Program-made: the position numbers and the translations under genes
The notes under the pieces: generated by a model
The model's database searches: none
The model's input: only the letters and a program-made list of their open reading frames with translations
Told to the model about the DNA's origin: nothing
Shown here: positions 8,267 to 16,360 of the stretch, one piece after another
Layout: each line of letters starts with the position of its first letter
Numbering within the stretch: position 1 is the stretch's first letter
Assembly: GCF_004402535.1 (NCBI RefSeq)
Contig: NZ_SOEY01000018.1
Span: 186,001-250,000, forward strand
Direction of reading: 5' to 3'
Length of the DNA stretch: 64,000 nt
Origin: Cryobacterium glaciale
Lineage (GTDB): Bacteria; Actinomycetota; Actinomycetes; Actinomycetales; Microbacteriaceae

Positions 8267-9268
8267 CTAGGGGTTGTAGGCCTCGAGCGTGTCGGTCTGG
8301 AAAGCCTGCTGCAGCGGGGCCAGCGCACTGAAATCGATATTAACGATGGACTGACCGTTGGCGGACGTTCCGGTGCCGTTCGTGGGCAGGGTGAAGAACG
8401 TGAGGTCGCTTCCGTGCAGGCCGTGCAGCTGCAGCTCGAGGCCGGTGAGATAGCCGAAGTCGAGGCCGTCATCCACGGCAATCCACGGAGTGATGTCCTC
8501 GATCAGCCTGGTCAGGGTGGCCGGATTGGTCACCGTTCGAGAACTCATGACGGTGCTCAGCATCGCCTTGAAGAAGCGCTGCTGGTTGCGCACCCTGGTG
8601 AAGTCACCGTCGGCGAAGGCGTAACGTTCCCGCGCGTAGGCGAGCGCCTCGGCTCCGGTCACGACCTGCTTGCCGACGGTGAAGGTATGGCCCTTGATCT
8701 TCGAGGACGCAAACGCGACCGGGTTGTCGATTTCGACGCCGCCGACGGCATCCGTTATGGCCTGGAAGCCCTCGAAGTCGACCACGGCGACATGGTCGAT
8801 GCGTGTCTTGATCAGGCTTTCCACGGTTTGGACGGCAAGCGGCACCCCACCCCAGGACAGTGCGGCGTTGATCTTGGCCTGGCCGTGGCCGGGAATTTCC
8901 AGCCAGCTGTCGCGCAGGATCGACATGACCCAGACGCCCTCGCGATTTGCCGGAATGTGCACGACCATGATCACGTCGGAGCGCTGGCCGGTGAGGTTTA
9001 CGATCGACTCGTTGTGCGCGCCGCGACTATCGGAGCCGAGCACGAGGATATTCTGGGCCGCTGCCGCCACGCCCACGCTCGGGGCAGGGCGAAGGTTCGC
9101 GGGCGGGAAGACCGTGCTGATCGTCGCGACCTGGTCGTCGAAGGCTCGGCTGAGTTTGTAGGCGCCGACGCCGCCGACTCCGGCGCCGAGCAGCAGGAGC
9201 GAGAGCATGCTGCCGAGTGCGATGTGCCAGACCCTTTTGCGACGCCGGTGTCGGAGTGCGTACGGCAC
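8267..9268 (-). CDS. LytR-CpsA-Psr (LCP) family glycopolymer ligase
   Basis: A 333-residue single-pass membrane protein. After a basic RHRRRKRVW stretch comes one membrane helix (LGSMLSLLLLGAGVGGVGA), then the extracellular LCP domain: ILVLGSDSRGAH, RSDVIMVVHIP, VMSILRDSWLEIPG, VDFEGFQAITDAVGGVEI and ALAYARERYAFADGDFTRVRNQ, all typical. LCP proteins transfer undecaprenyl-linked polysaccharides to peptidoglycan, which fits a gene beside polysaccharide and acylation functions. Start placed at GTG 9268 because AGGAGG lies 7 bases upstream; an upstream ATG at 9328 would give a non-family leader. It is the first gene of the small operon 9268-6247. Confidence 0.92.
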   Translation of the reverse strand: MPYALRHRRRKRVWHIALGSMLSLLLLGAGVGGVGAYKLSRAFDDQVATISTVFPPANLRPAPSVGVAAAAQNILVLGSDSRGAHNESIVNLTGQRSDVIMVVHIPANREGVWVMSILRDSWLEIPGHGQAKINAALSWGGVPLAVQTVESLIKTRIDHVAVVDFEGFQAITDAVGGVEIDNPVAFASSKIKGHTFTVGKQVVTGAEALAYARERYAFADGDFTRVRNQQRFFKAMLSTVMSSRTVTNPATLTRLIEDITPWIAVDDGLDFGYLTGLELQLHGLHGSDLTFFTLPTNGTGTSANGQSIVNIDFSALAPLQQAFQTDTLEAYNP

Positions 9269-9345
9269 GATGCTGCCTCCTGCTACCGCCTTCGGGAGCG
9301 GTGTGCATACCGTAGGCCAGACTCCCATCCAGCGGAATGGGGTAG

Positions 9346-9370
9346 CCCCCGGTCAGCCCCGGACTGGGGG
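9346..9370. terminator. GC-rich hairpin between HAD and LCP genes
   Basis: CCCCCGGTC (9346-9354) and GACTGGGGG (9362-9370) pair with one mismatch around a 7-base loop. It sits 24 bases after the HAD phosphatase stop. No T-run follows on the minus strand, so it is only a candidate terminator. Confidence 0.3.
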
Positions 9371-9393
9371 TAAAAGCACTACTCGGTCACGCG

Positions 9394-10161
9394 TCAGACG
9401 GTGACGTAGCGGGGAATCAGGTCTTCGAGCAGGGCTGCGGTGTCTGGCCAGCCTTCGACGGCACGGCACTCGACACCGAGCACCTTGACCGGGTAGTCGT
9501 TGCCGTTCTCGTCGAGGCGATCGCCGACGAAGAGCATGTCGTCGAGATCGACGCCGGTCAGCTCAGCCAGACGCTTCATGCCGTAGGCCTTGTCGATGCC
9601 CCGCCGGGTGATATCAACGGATGTCGACCCGCCGGACCGCACTTCGAGATCGGGCAGCAGGGCCTGCACGGCCTCCCGCAGGGTGTTCTTCTTCTCGCCG
9701 CTCGGATCCCAGGCGATTTTGGCGACGACCGGCGCCGCCTGGCCGAGGGCGGAGAAGGTGATCTGCGAGCCGCGGTCTTCGAGGATCGGACCCCAGGTGT
9801 CGCTCTCCCAATACCCGAGGCTGCGCGCGCTCTGCTCGACGGCGTCAAGGGCCCGAGCCTTCTGGTCTTCGCTGAGGTTCTCGGCGTAGACCTGGGTCCA
9901 GCCCTGGGCGTCGGCGCGGTAGTACTGGGTGCCGCAGGTGGGCATGAGGTGCAGACGGGCGAGGGTCTCCCCACTGACCTCCGGCAGGTTGTCGATGATC
10001 TGAGCCTGGAATTGGCCGAATTGGCCGCCGGAGATGACACAGACCTCGGTCACGCCGAGCAGCTTCACGAGCAGGTCGATCATGGTCGGGTCGAGCGCGG
10101 ACTTGGACGGCGCGAGCGTATCGTCGAGGTCGAAGGCCACCAGGCGGGGAAGAGTAGGCAT
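9394..10161 (-). CDS. HAD family (IIB) hydrolase, phosphomannomutase-like
   Basis: A 255-residue soluble HAD-superfamily enzyme. Motif I is VAFDLDDTLAPS, motif II the serine in VCVISGG, motif III/cap GGSTSVDITRRGIDKAYG, and motif IV FVGDRLDENGNDYPV. The cap region and the spacing of GIDKAYG resemble the IIB branch, which includes sugar-phosphate phosphatases and the eukaryotic-type phosphomannomutases. In this setting, between polysaccharide genes, a role in hexose-phosphate metabolism is reasonable, but phosphatase versus mutase activity cannot be decided from sequence alone. It is transcribed alone and diverges from the flavin reductase gene at 10204. Confidence 0.8.
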   Translation of the reverse strand: MPTLPRLVAFDLDDTLAPSKSALDPTMIDLLVKLLGVTEVCVISGGQFGQFQAQIIDNLPEVSGETLARLHLMPTCGTQYYRADAQGWTQVYAENLSEDQKARALDAVEQSARSLGYWESDTWGPILEDRGSQITFSALGQAAPVVAKIAWDPSGEKKNTLREAVQALLPDLEVRSGGSTSVDITRRGIDKAYGMKRLAELTGVDLDDMLFVGDRLDENGNDYPVKVLGVECRAVEGWPDTAALLEDLIPRYVTV

Positions 10162-10203
10162 CAGGCCACTCTATCGGCGCTGCTGACTTGTTAGCCTGAG
10201 CGG

Positions 10204-10827
10204 GTGCGTACTGACTTTGACCCCCGAGACCTGCCCCGCCGCGATTTCTACCGCCTGCTGAATTCGCTCGTGGTGCCGCGGCCGATCGCGTGGGTGTCGA
10301 GCCGGTCGGCGGAGGGTGTCGACAACCTGGCGCCGCATTCGTTCTTCACCGTGGCATCCGTTTCGCCGGCCATCGTGCAGTTCACCTCGGTCGGCGTCAA
10401 GGACACCGTGCGCAATATCCTCGCGACCGGGGATTTCGTGGTGAACTTCACGCCGGAATCGCTTTTTGCCGAGGTCAACGCGACCGGTACCGACTTCGCA
10501 GCCGACGAGAGCGAGTTCGACCGCGCCGGGCTCACCCGGGAGCCGAGCCTGACCGTGGCATCGATGCGGGTCGCCGAGTCCCCCGCTGCGATCGAATGCC
10601 GCCTGCACTCGACCCTGTCGATGGGCGACTGCACGCTTGTCTTCGGCGAGGTGACGCACGTGGCGGTGTCGTCTGCGGTGCTGGACGGGGCGCATCCGCT
10701 TATTGGCAAGCTGCGCCCGCTGTCACGACTGGGCCTGGACGAGTGGGGAACCATCGGCGAGGTCAAGGAAATCCAGCGCATTCGGGCGAGCGACTGGCCG
10801 CGAGACTTTCGGCCGCGCGAGCACTGA
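10204..10827 (+). CDS. Flavin reductase-like, FMN-binding protein
   Basis: A 207-residue flavin reductase-like domain protein of the type found in actinobacterial NAD(P)H:flavin oxidoreductases and related enzymes. RPIAWVSSRSAEGVDNLAPHSFF and the downstream GKLRPLSRLGLDEWGTIGEV match the split-barrel FMN-binding fold. The start is GTG at 10204. It stands alone, divergent from the HAD gene and convergent with the large acyltransferase. No partner monooxygenase is adjacent, so the electron acceptor is unknown. Confidence 0.83.
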   Translation: MRTDFDPRDLPRRDFYRLLNSLVVPRPIAWVSSRSAEGVDNLAPHSFFTVASVSPAIVQFTSVGVKDTVRNILATGDFVVNFTPESLFAEVNATGTDFAADESEFDRAGLTREPSLTVASMRVAESPAAIECRLHSTLSMGDCTLVFGEVTHVAVSSAVLDGAHPLIGKLRPLSRLGLDEWGTIGEVKEIQRIRASDWPRDFRPREH

Positions 10828-10884
10828 CTTTCGGGCCGCCCACCCGGGCCAGGACGAAAAAGTGGATGCCGCCAGCCGAGCCGG

Positions 10885-13128
10885 CTACTCGGCCGGCGGG
10901 AACAGGGCCTCGGCGAGCAGCGGGCCGAGCTGGGTGCTCGCCTCGCGCACGAAGTGCTGGCCGTCGAAGAACACCGGGGTGTTGTCGATGACGGCCGGGC
11001 AACTGTTGTCGACGCAGAGCCACGGCACGACGTTCACGTATTGGGCGAAGTCGCCGGCCGAAGTGACCGCGGCCCGCTCCGCCGCGACGACCTTTTGGTA
11101 GAGGCTCGACGGTCTGTAGGTGCAGTCCGCCGGGCCGCTCGTGAGGGTCTTGCACTCCGCGAACGGCGTGCTGGCCGGCGGCGGTGAGAGGACCGCGACG
11201 TGGTCGGTCGAGCCCTTCAGCGCGGTGATCGTGTCGGTGGTCGCGGTCTGCCACTCGGTCAGGGCGGCGGCTCCCTCGTTGCCGCTCGCGAGGCGCACGA
11301 TGGATCCGGCCAGGCTCGACATGATCACGAGGTCCGGCGAGATCCGGGCGACCTCGGCGTAAACCCAGGCGTGGTGGTCGTCGCAGGTGGCTGCCGACGC
11401 ATCGGAGGCGTTCTTCGGCGCGACCGAGATGTTGACGGCCGGGCAGGAGAACATGGTGAGCGACTGCACGTTGTAGCCGAGCGGTTCGAGGGCCGCGCGA
11501 ATGGCGGGCATGTAGCTGATCGCCATGGAATCGCCGAGCAGCACCGCGGTTTTCGCCGCCGTGGGGTCGCCGTAGCGGCAGCCGGCGGCGTTCTTCGCGC
11601 TGACCGAGAGACAGTTGTCGTCGACCCATTCCGGGGCGCCGGAGTTGTCGCCGAGCGCGTCGAAGGTCGGGGTGGTCTCCGGCCAGGCCGTCGACGCCAG
11701 GGCCGCGGTGATGGCGGCCTGCCGGGTGGCCAGCAGGGTGGCGGGTTCGGCGGGCGTCTGCACGCCGAGATCGGCGCCTGCGCCTAGAGGGGCCAGTCCG
11801 AGCGGGGCCGGGTCGACGGCGGCCGCCGACGGGCCGGATGACGTGCCGCCCTTCAGCGCCACGAAGGAGATCGACACGATGACGAGGGTGACGACGACGA
11901 GGGCGCCGATCCAGGCCTGGGCCGCGGTGAGGCCGGAGCGATGCTGGGTGGCGGGGCGGCGCATCCGTTCTCGCTGGCGGGTCTGGGAATTTTCAAGCCA
12001 GAGGGAGCGACGAATGGGGTCCTCGACGAAGTGGAAGGAGAACACCGAGAGGGCGAGCATGAGCACGATAGCGAGCGGTAGGTAGAGCGGCGAGTCGGTG
12101 GCGAAGACGGTGGCGAGCAGAATGACGACCGGAAAGTGCCAGAGATAGAGAGAGTAGGAGATCTTGCCGATGTACCGGCTGACCGGATTCGTCAGCGGAA
12201 ACAGCAGCCGCTGCTCGGGCTGGCCGATGCCGGCGGCGATGACGAGGGCGCTTCCAGCGACGGGCAGCAGGCCCCAGGGGGCGGGGAATGGCGAGTCGCG
12301 GCTGATCAGCACGAGGCTCATAGCGATGAGTGCGAGACCGAGCCAGGCGAGCACGGGGCGAAAGGCGGCCGAAAGCTTGGCGATGCCGGGTGCTGCGGCG
12401 GCGAGGAGGGCGCCGATGCCGAGTTCCCAGGCGCGGGCGCCCGTGGAGAAGTAGGCGATGGCCGGGCTCGTCGAGGTCAGGGCGAAGCTCCAGGCCAGGA
12501 ACGCGAGGGTGATGACGCCGGTGGTGACGGCGACCGATGTGATCAGGGCGCGGGCGCTGAGCGTGCGACGACCGGCGAGGGCGAAGATCACGATCAGCAC
12601 AAACGGCCAAACAAAGTAGAACTGCTCTTCCACCGCGAGCGACCAGTAGTGCTGCAGCGGGGAGACGGCGTTGGTGGCCTGCAGGTAGTCGGTTCCGACG
12701 AAAGCGAAGTGCCAGTTGGCCACGAACAGTGCCGAATAGACGCCGTCCCACAGGGTGCTGAGGGCGCGGACACCAGGCAACAGCAGGTAGCCGATAGCCA
12801 CGGTGACGACGAGCACGAGCAGCGACACCGGCAGGATGCGGCGGATGCGCCGCCGGTAGAAGTCGACGAGGGAGATGCGGCCGGTGCGGGCGTGCTCCTT
12901 GAGCAGCAGGCTCGTGATCAGAAAACCGGAGATGACGAAGAAGATGTCGACGCCGATGAATCCGCCCGACGGCCAGCCGAGCAGGTGGTCGAGAATGACG
13001 ACGATCACGGCGACCGCGCGCAGGCCCTCGATGTCACCGCGAAAGGTGCGGGTGGCGGACTTGCCCCCGGTGGGGCCAACGTGGTCGGGGGCGCGCTCGT
13101 GGCGTTCCCGGACGGACTGAACGGACAT
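10885..13128 (-). CDS. Acyltransferase-3 / SGNH fusion protein (OafA-like)
   Basis: A 747-residue polytopic protein. Residues ~30-390 are an acyltransferase-3 domain: FRGDIEGLRAVAVIVVILDH at the start, then FIGVDIFFVISGFLITSLLL and HYWSLAVEEQFYFVWP, the classical blocks. A membrane segment near residue 415 leads to an extracytoplasmic SGNH domain with LLGDSMAIS (serine ~534) and the C-terminal pair in FFDGQHF (D~722, H~725). Fused proteins of this kind acetylate peptidoglycan, wall polymers or O-antigen, the first domain bringing the acetyl group across the membrane and the second transferring it. Start ATG at 13128 has GGAGG 6 bases upstream. It is monocistronic. Together with the smaller acyltransferase at 7161 it gives this locus two acylation systems. 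Confidence 0.92.
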   Translation of the reverse strand: MSVQSVRERHERAPDHVGPTGGKSATRTFRGDIEGLRAVAVIVVILDHLLGWPSGGFIGVDIFFVISGFLITSLLLKEHARTGRISLVDFYRRRIRRILPVSLLVLVVTVAIGYLLLPGVRALSTLWDGVYSALFVANWHFAFVGTDYLQATNAVSPLQHYWSLAVEEQFYFVWPFVLIVIFALAGRRTLSARALITSVAVTTGVITLAFLAWSFALTSTSPAIAYFSTGARAWELGIGALLAAAAPGIAKLSAAFRPVLAWLGLALIAMSLVLISRDSPFPAPWGLLPVAGSALVIAAGIGQPEQRLLFPLTNPVSRYIGKISYSLYLWHFPVVILLATVFATDSPLYLPLAIVLMLALSVFSFHFVEDPIRRSLWLENSQTRQRERMRRPATQHRSGLTAAQAWIGALVVVTLVIVSISFVALKGGTSSGPSAAAVDPAPLGLAPLGAGADLGVQTPAEPATLLATRQAAITAALASTAWPETTPTFDALGDNSGAPEWVDDNCLSVSAKNAAGCRYGDPTAAKTAVLLGDSMAISYMPAIRAALEPLGYNVQSLTMFSCPAVNISVAPKNASDASAATCDDHHAWVYAEVARISPDLVIMSSLAGSIVRLASGNEGAAALTEWQTATTDTITALKGSTDHVAVLSPPPASTPFAECKTLTSGPADCTYRPSSLYQKVVAAERAAVTSAGDFAQYVNVVPWLCVDNSCPAVIDNTPVFFDGQHFVREASTQLGPLLAEALFPPAE

Positions 13129-13378
13129 GTATAGCCTCCGACTCGGGTTTCGGAACTGGTACCTGTTCGGCCCGACGTTCGGGCACGTCCTGCGATTATG
13201 ACGTAATCTCAGCTACCGAGGCAAACTCGGCCCGATTGTTTACCTCAGCGTCACAACCTCGCCGGTGCGGGCCGATACGGGTGGCTAAATCAGGAAATCC
13301 GGCGGGGCGTGCGCCGTACTGTCCCGAAAACTGCCGACTCCAAACGTGTATTTCCTGAATTGGCCACGGAGGGCGGGG

Positions 13379-14413
13379 TCAGGACAGCTGCACGGCACCG
13401 AAGGCAAGAGCGGCGATCAGCGCCCAGGACAACAGGCCGACGGCGAGAGCCCGGCCGCCGGTGCGCAGCAGGGTTACGAGGTCGACAGCCGCGCCGAGAG
13501 CGAAGAGGGCCATGGCCAGAAGGGCGGTTTGCACCAGGTCGGCACCCACGAGCACCTGTTCGGGCAGCGGAACCACGGTGCGCACGAGCATGGCCGCGAT
13601 GAAACCGGCCACGAACAGCGGGATGATCGGCGGCCGGCTCGACCGGCCTCGGCGGACCGGCCGGCCGCGCACGTCGGTGGCGGGGGTGACGGCATCCGCT
13701 TTATCGAGGCCGGCGAGTCGGTGTCGCTCCACCATTGACGCGGCGGCGACGATCGGGGCGAGCATGAGCACCCGGGTGAGTTTGACGACGAGGGCCACGG
13801 CGAGCGCGGCAGACCCGGCGATCTGCGCGGTCGCGACGACCTGGCCAACGTCGTGCACGCCGGCACCCACCCAGTGGCCGAATTGCAGGGCGTTCAGGCC
13901 GAGCGGATGCCACAGCAGCGGCAGCACGGCGATCGCGAGGGTTCCGCACAGGGTCACCAGGGCGATCGGGGTGGCGGTTTCCTCGTCCCTGGCCCGAACG
14001 ACGCCGCTCATGGCACCGATCGCCGAGGCGCCGCAGATGCTGAATCCGGTCGCGATGAGCAGGGGCTGATGCCCGGGGAGGCCGAACCAGCGACCGAGGC
14101 CGAGGGTGCCGACGAAGGTGAGCAGCACGATCGCGACGGTGGTCGCGATGGTCACCCAGCCGAGTGCGGCAATGTCGACGAGGCTGAGTTTGAGGCCGAG
14201 CAGCACGATTCCGAGCTGCATGAACGGTTTGGCGGCGACGGACAGGCCGGGCGCGAGGGATCCGGCGAGCAACGGGCGGGCGGCCGGGATCTGGCCGACG
14301 ACGATTCCGAGCACGACGGCCATCGTAAGGAGGGGGATGCCCGGTGTAGCGAGGTGCACGCCCCAGGCCGCGGTGGCGGCAAAGGCCGCGACGAGCACTC
14401 CCCGAAGCCACAT
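13379..14413 (-). CDS. YeiH/UPF0324 family putative sulfate exporter
   Basis: A 344-residue membrane protein with roughly ten transmembrane segments. GIPLLTMAVVLGIVVGQ, KPFMQLGIVLLGLKLSL, ATGFSICGASAIGAMSGVV and GAGVHDVGQVVATAQIAG are the conserved blocks of the YeiH (UPF0324) family, whose members are linked to sulfite/sulfonate-related anion export. An insert of charged residues (VRGRPVRRGRSSRPP) before the last third is probably a cytoplasmic loop. The gene is monocistronic; a cluster of GGGCCC palindromes fills its upstream region. The substrate is unproven for the family, so the name is provisional. Confidence 0.85.
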   Translation of the reverse strand: MWLRGVLVAAFAATAAWGVHLATPGIPLLTMAVVLGIVVGQIPAARPLLAGSLAPGLSVAAKPFMQLGIVLLGLKLSLVDIAALGWVTIATTVAIVLLTFVGTLGLGRWFGLPGHQPLLIATGFSICGASAIGAMSGVVRARDEETATPIALVTLCGTLAIAVLPLLWHPLGLNALQFGHWVGAGVHDVGQVVATAQIAGSAALAVALVVKLTRVLMLAPIVAAASMVERHRLAGLDKADAVTPATDVRGRPVRRGRSSRPPIIPLFVAGFIAAMLVRTVVPLPEQVLVGADLVQTALLAMALFALGAAVDLVTLLRTGGRALAVGLLSWALIAALAFGAVQLS

Positions 14414-14433
14414 TGGTACGAGTCTAGGCGGGA

Positions 14434-14664
14434 CGGGCCCGGGCCCCGTCCAAGTTCCCAGTTAACGAACTGGGCCCGCGTTCCTAAGGTGGTCCCGGTT
14501 TCGGGGCCTGGGCCCGAAACGCGCGTCAGGCTCCCGATGATCTCCGGGCCCATGCTCCGCAACCGGGCCCATGATCAATCGTGGGCCCGGTTGCATAAGG
14601 TGGGCCCGCGTTCCAGGCTCAGTTCCATAAGGTGGGCCCGCTTTCCGGGCCCGGGCCCGGAAAG
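14434..14664. repeat. Cluster of GGGCCC palindromic repeat units
   Basis: Between the YeiH gene start and the ugd stop, at least three tandem or overlapping units occur. The first has GGGACGGGCCC/GGGCCCCGTCC-like arms, the middle one GGGCCC-ATGATCAATCGT-GGGCCC, and the last CTTTCCGGGCCC followed by its exact reverse complement (14641-14664). The short spacer ATAAGGTGGGCCCGC appears twice. This is the most extended copy of a family also present at 22315, 29194, 42315, 54083 and 57595. The 278-base gap holds no gene. Confidence 0.85.
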
Positions 14665-14691
14665 CACAGCGCAGGAAGAAACGGCCGCAGG

Positions 14692-16002
14692 CTAGGGGCG
14701 GCCCAGGCCGTAGTAGGTCCAGCCGGCGGCACGCCAGACGGCGGGATCGAGGGCGTTGCGGCCGTCGACCACGGTCTTGGTTTTCACGAGCGAGCCCGCC
14801 CAGACCGGGTCGAGGTGTCGAAACTCGGGCCACTCGGTGACGAGCACGACGGCATCCGCTCCCCGCAAGGTGTCCTCGAGCGACGAAGAATACTGCAGCT
14901 GCGGATGCCGCGCCCGCGAGTTCTCAATGGCCTGCGGGTCGGTCGCCACCACTTCGGCCCCGAGACCGCGCAACTGCACGGCCACATCAAGCGCTGGTGA
15001 ATCGCGCACGTCGTCGGAGTGCGGCTTGAAGCTCAAACCGAGCACCGCAACCTTGGCGTTGTAGACGGTGGCGCCGAGCGCCCCCACCGTGAGGTCGACC
15101 ACGCGCTGACGACGGCGCAGGTTGATCTTGTCGATCTCCTTGAGGAAGGCCACGGACTCGCCGCGTCCCAACTCTTCGGCTCGCGCGGTGAAGGCGCGAA
15201 TGTCCTTCGGCAGGCATCCGCCCCCGAAACCGACGCCGGCCCCCAGGAAGCGGCGGCCGATGCGTCCGTCATAGCCGATGGCATCCGCCAGCTGGGTGAC
15301 GTCGGCGCCGGTCACTTCGGCGATCTCGGCCATGGCGTTGATGAAGCTGATCTTGGTGGCGAGAAAAGCGTTCGCGGCGACCTTGACGAGCTCGGCGGTC
15401 GCGTAATCGGTGATGACCAGGGGGGTGTCGGCGGCGAGCGCCGTGGCGTAGATCTCGTTGAGCAGCGCGGTGGCGTGCTCGCCTTGAGGACCCGGGGCGA
15501 CGCCGTAGACGAGGCGGTCGGGGCTGATGGTGTCCTGCACGGCGAATCCCTCGCGCAGGAATTCGGGGTTCCAGGCCAGCGAGGCCCCGCTGCCGGCCTC
15601 GATGAGGTCGGCGAGGCGGGCAGCGGTTCCCACCGGCACCGTGCTCTTGCCGACGACGAGGTCACCGTCGGCCAGATGCGGAATGAGCGATTCGATCGAG
15701 GCATCGACGTAACGCAGGTCGGCACTGTAGCTGCCGGGCTTCTGCGGCGTACCGACGGCGATGAAGTGCACCTGCGAGCCGGCGGCATCCGCTATGTCGG
15801 TGCTGAAACGTAGGCGACCACTGCTCATGGCCGAGGTGAGAACTTCGGGAAGTCCTGGTTCGAAGAAGGGTGGCTTGCCGATGGCAAGTTGGGCGATCTT
15901 GGCGGCGTCGACGTCGATTCCGACGACATCATGCCCCAGCTCGGCCATAGCCGACGCGTGTACGGCGCCCAGGTAGCCGCATCCAATGACAGAAATTCTC
16001 AT
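14692..16002 (-). CDS. ugd: UDP-glucose 6-dehydrogenase
   Basis: A 436-residue NAD-dependent dehydrogenase that oxidises UDP-glucose twice to UDP-glucuronate, a precursor for acidic polysaccharides. The N-terminal Rossmann motif is ISVIGCGYLGAVHA; the active site has the nucleophilic cysteine in FGGGCLPKD (C263), with K207 and N211 in ELVKVAANAF. The C-terminal UDP-binding domain contains VAVLGLSFKPHSDDVRDSPA. Length is normal. Start ATG at 16002 has GAGAGGA a few bases upstream. Its product would feed the glycosyltransferases at 1305-4584. GGGCCC palindromes lie at both its ends. Confidence 0.95.
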   Translation of the reverse strand: MRISVIGCGYLGAVHASAMAELGHDVVGIDVDAAKIAQLAIGKPPFFEPGLPEVLTSAMSSGRLRFSTDIADAAGSQVHFIAVGTPQKPGSYSADLRYVDASIESLIPHLADGDLVVGKSTVPVGTAARLADLIEAGSGASLAWNPEFLREGFAVQDTISPDRLVYGVAPGPQGEHATALLNEIYATALAADTPLVITDYATAELVKVAANAFLATKISFINAMAEIAEVTGADVTQLADAIGYDGRIGRRFLGAGVGFGGGCLPKDIRAFTARAEELGRGESVAFLKEIDKINLRRRQRVVDLTVGALGATVYNAKVAVLGLSFKPHSDDVRDSPALDVAVQLRGLGAEVVATDPQAIENSRARHPQLQYSSSLEDTLRGADAVVLVTEWPEFRHLDPVWAGSLVKTKTVVDGRNALDPAVWRAAGWTYYGLGRP

Positions 16003-16160
16003 TTATTCCTCTCGGTCATCCCAGAGCATACTGGGCGCGGAACGTCACCCCAATTCGAGCAGGTTAACGAGCGGATGCCGCGCCCACGTTCTCGCTGCCT
16101 CGCGGTTTCCGCGGCGGGTACCGGTTGGGTGCGTTCCGGGGCTGGGTGCGTGCTGGGTGC

Positions 16161-16223
16161 GTTCCGGGCCGGAACATGGGCCCAGGTTAGAAGCTCGGCC
16201 CGGGTTCGCAGAGTGGGCCCGGG
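16161..16223. repeat. Degenerate GGGCCC palindromic repeat
   Basis: GTTCCGGGCCGGAAC followed by GGGCCCAGG and GTGGGCCCGGG at intervals like those of the intact copies, but with the central stem eroded. It is a decayed member of the family and lies upstream of ugd, next to a second kind of palindrome at 16253. Confidence 0.6.
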
Positions 16224-16252
16224 CGCGGCATCCGCTCGGCTGCGCACGTAGT

Positions 16253-16319
16253 GCCGGTAGATTTTGCGACACGCCGAGCCAGGGACCTGAGGTGCCCGGC
16301 GTGTCGCAAATTTACCGGC
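16253..16319. repeat. Palindromic intergenic repeat, family 2 (copy 1)
   Basis: Left arm GCCGGTAGATTTTGCGACAC GCCG (16253-16276) and right arm CGGCGTGTCGC AAATTTACCGGC (16297-16319) are imperfect reverse complements around a 20-base loop. Copies 2 and 3 are at 18649 and, split by a transposon, at 38659/41317. The CGGATGC word occurs on both sides (about 16220 and 16351). The 358-base gap 16003-16360 has no gene. Confidence 0.85.
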
Positions 16320-16360
16320 GTAACGTACCGCGCGCGGGTGGCGCTGCGGCGCATCCGTCC

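Noticed and set aside
13290-13358. Inverted TCAGGAAAT / ATTTCCTGA, 51 bases apart, in the gap before the YeiH gene
   Set aside because: Short arms, long loop, no copy elsewhere; not enough for an operator or terminator.
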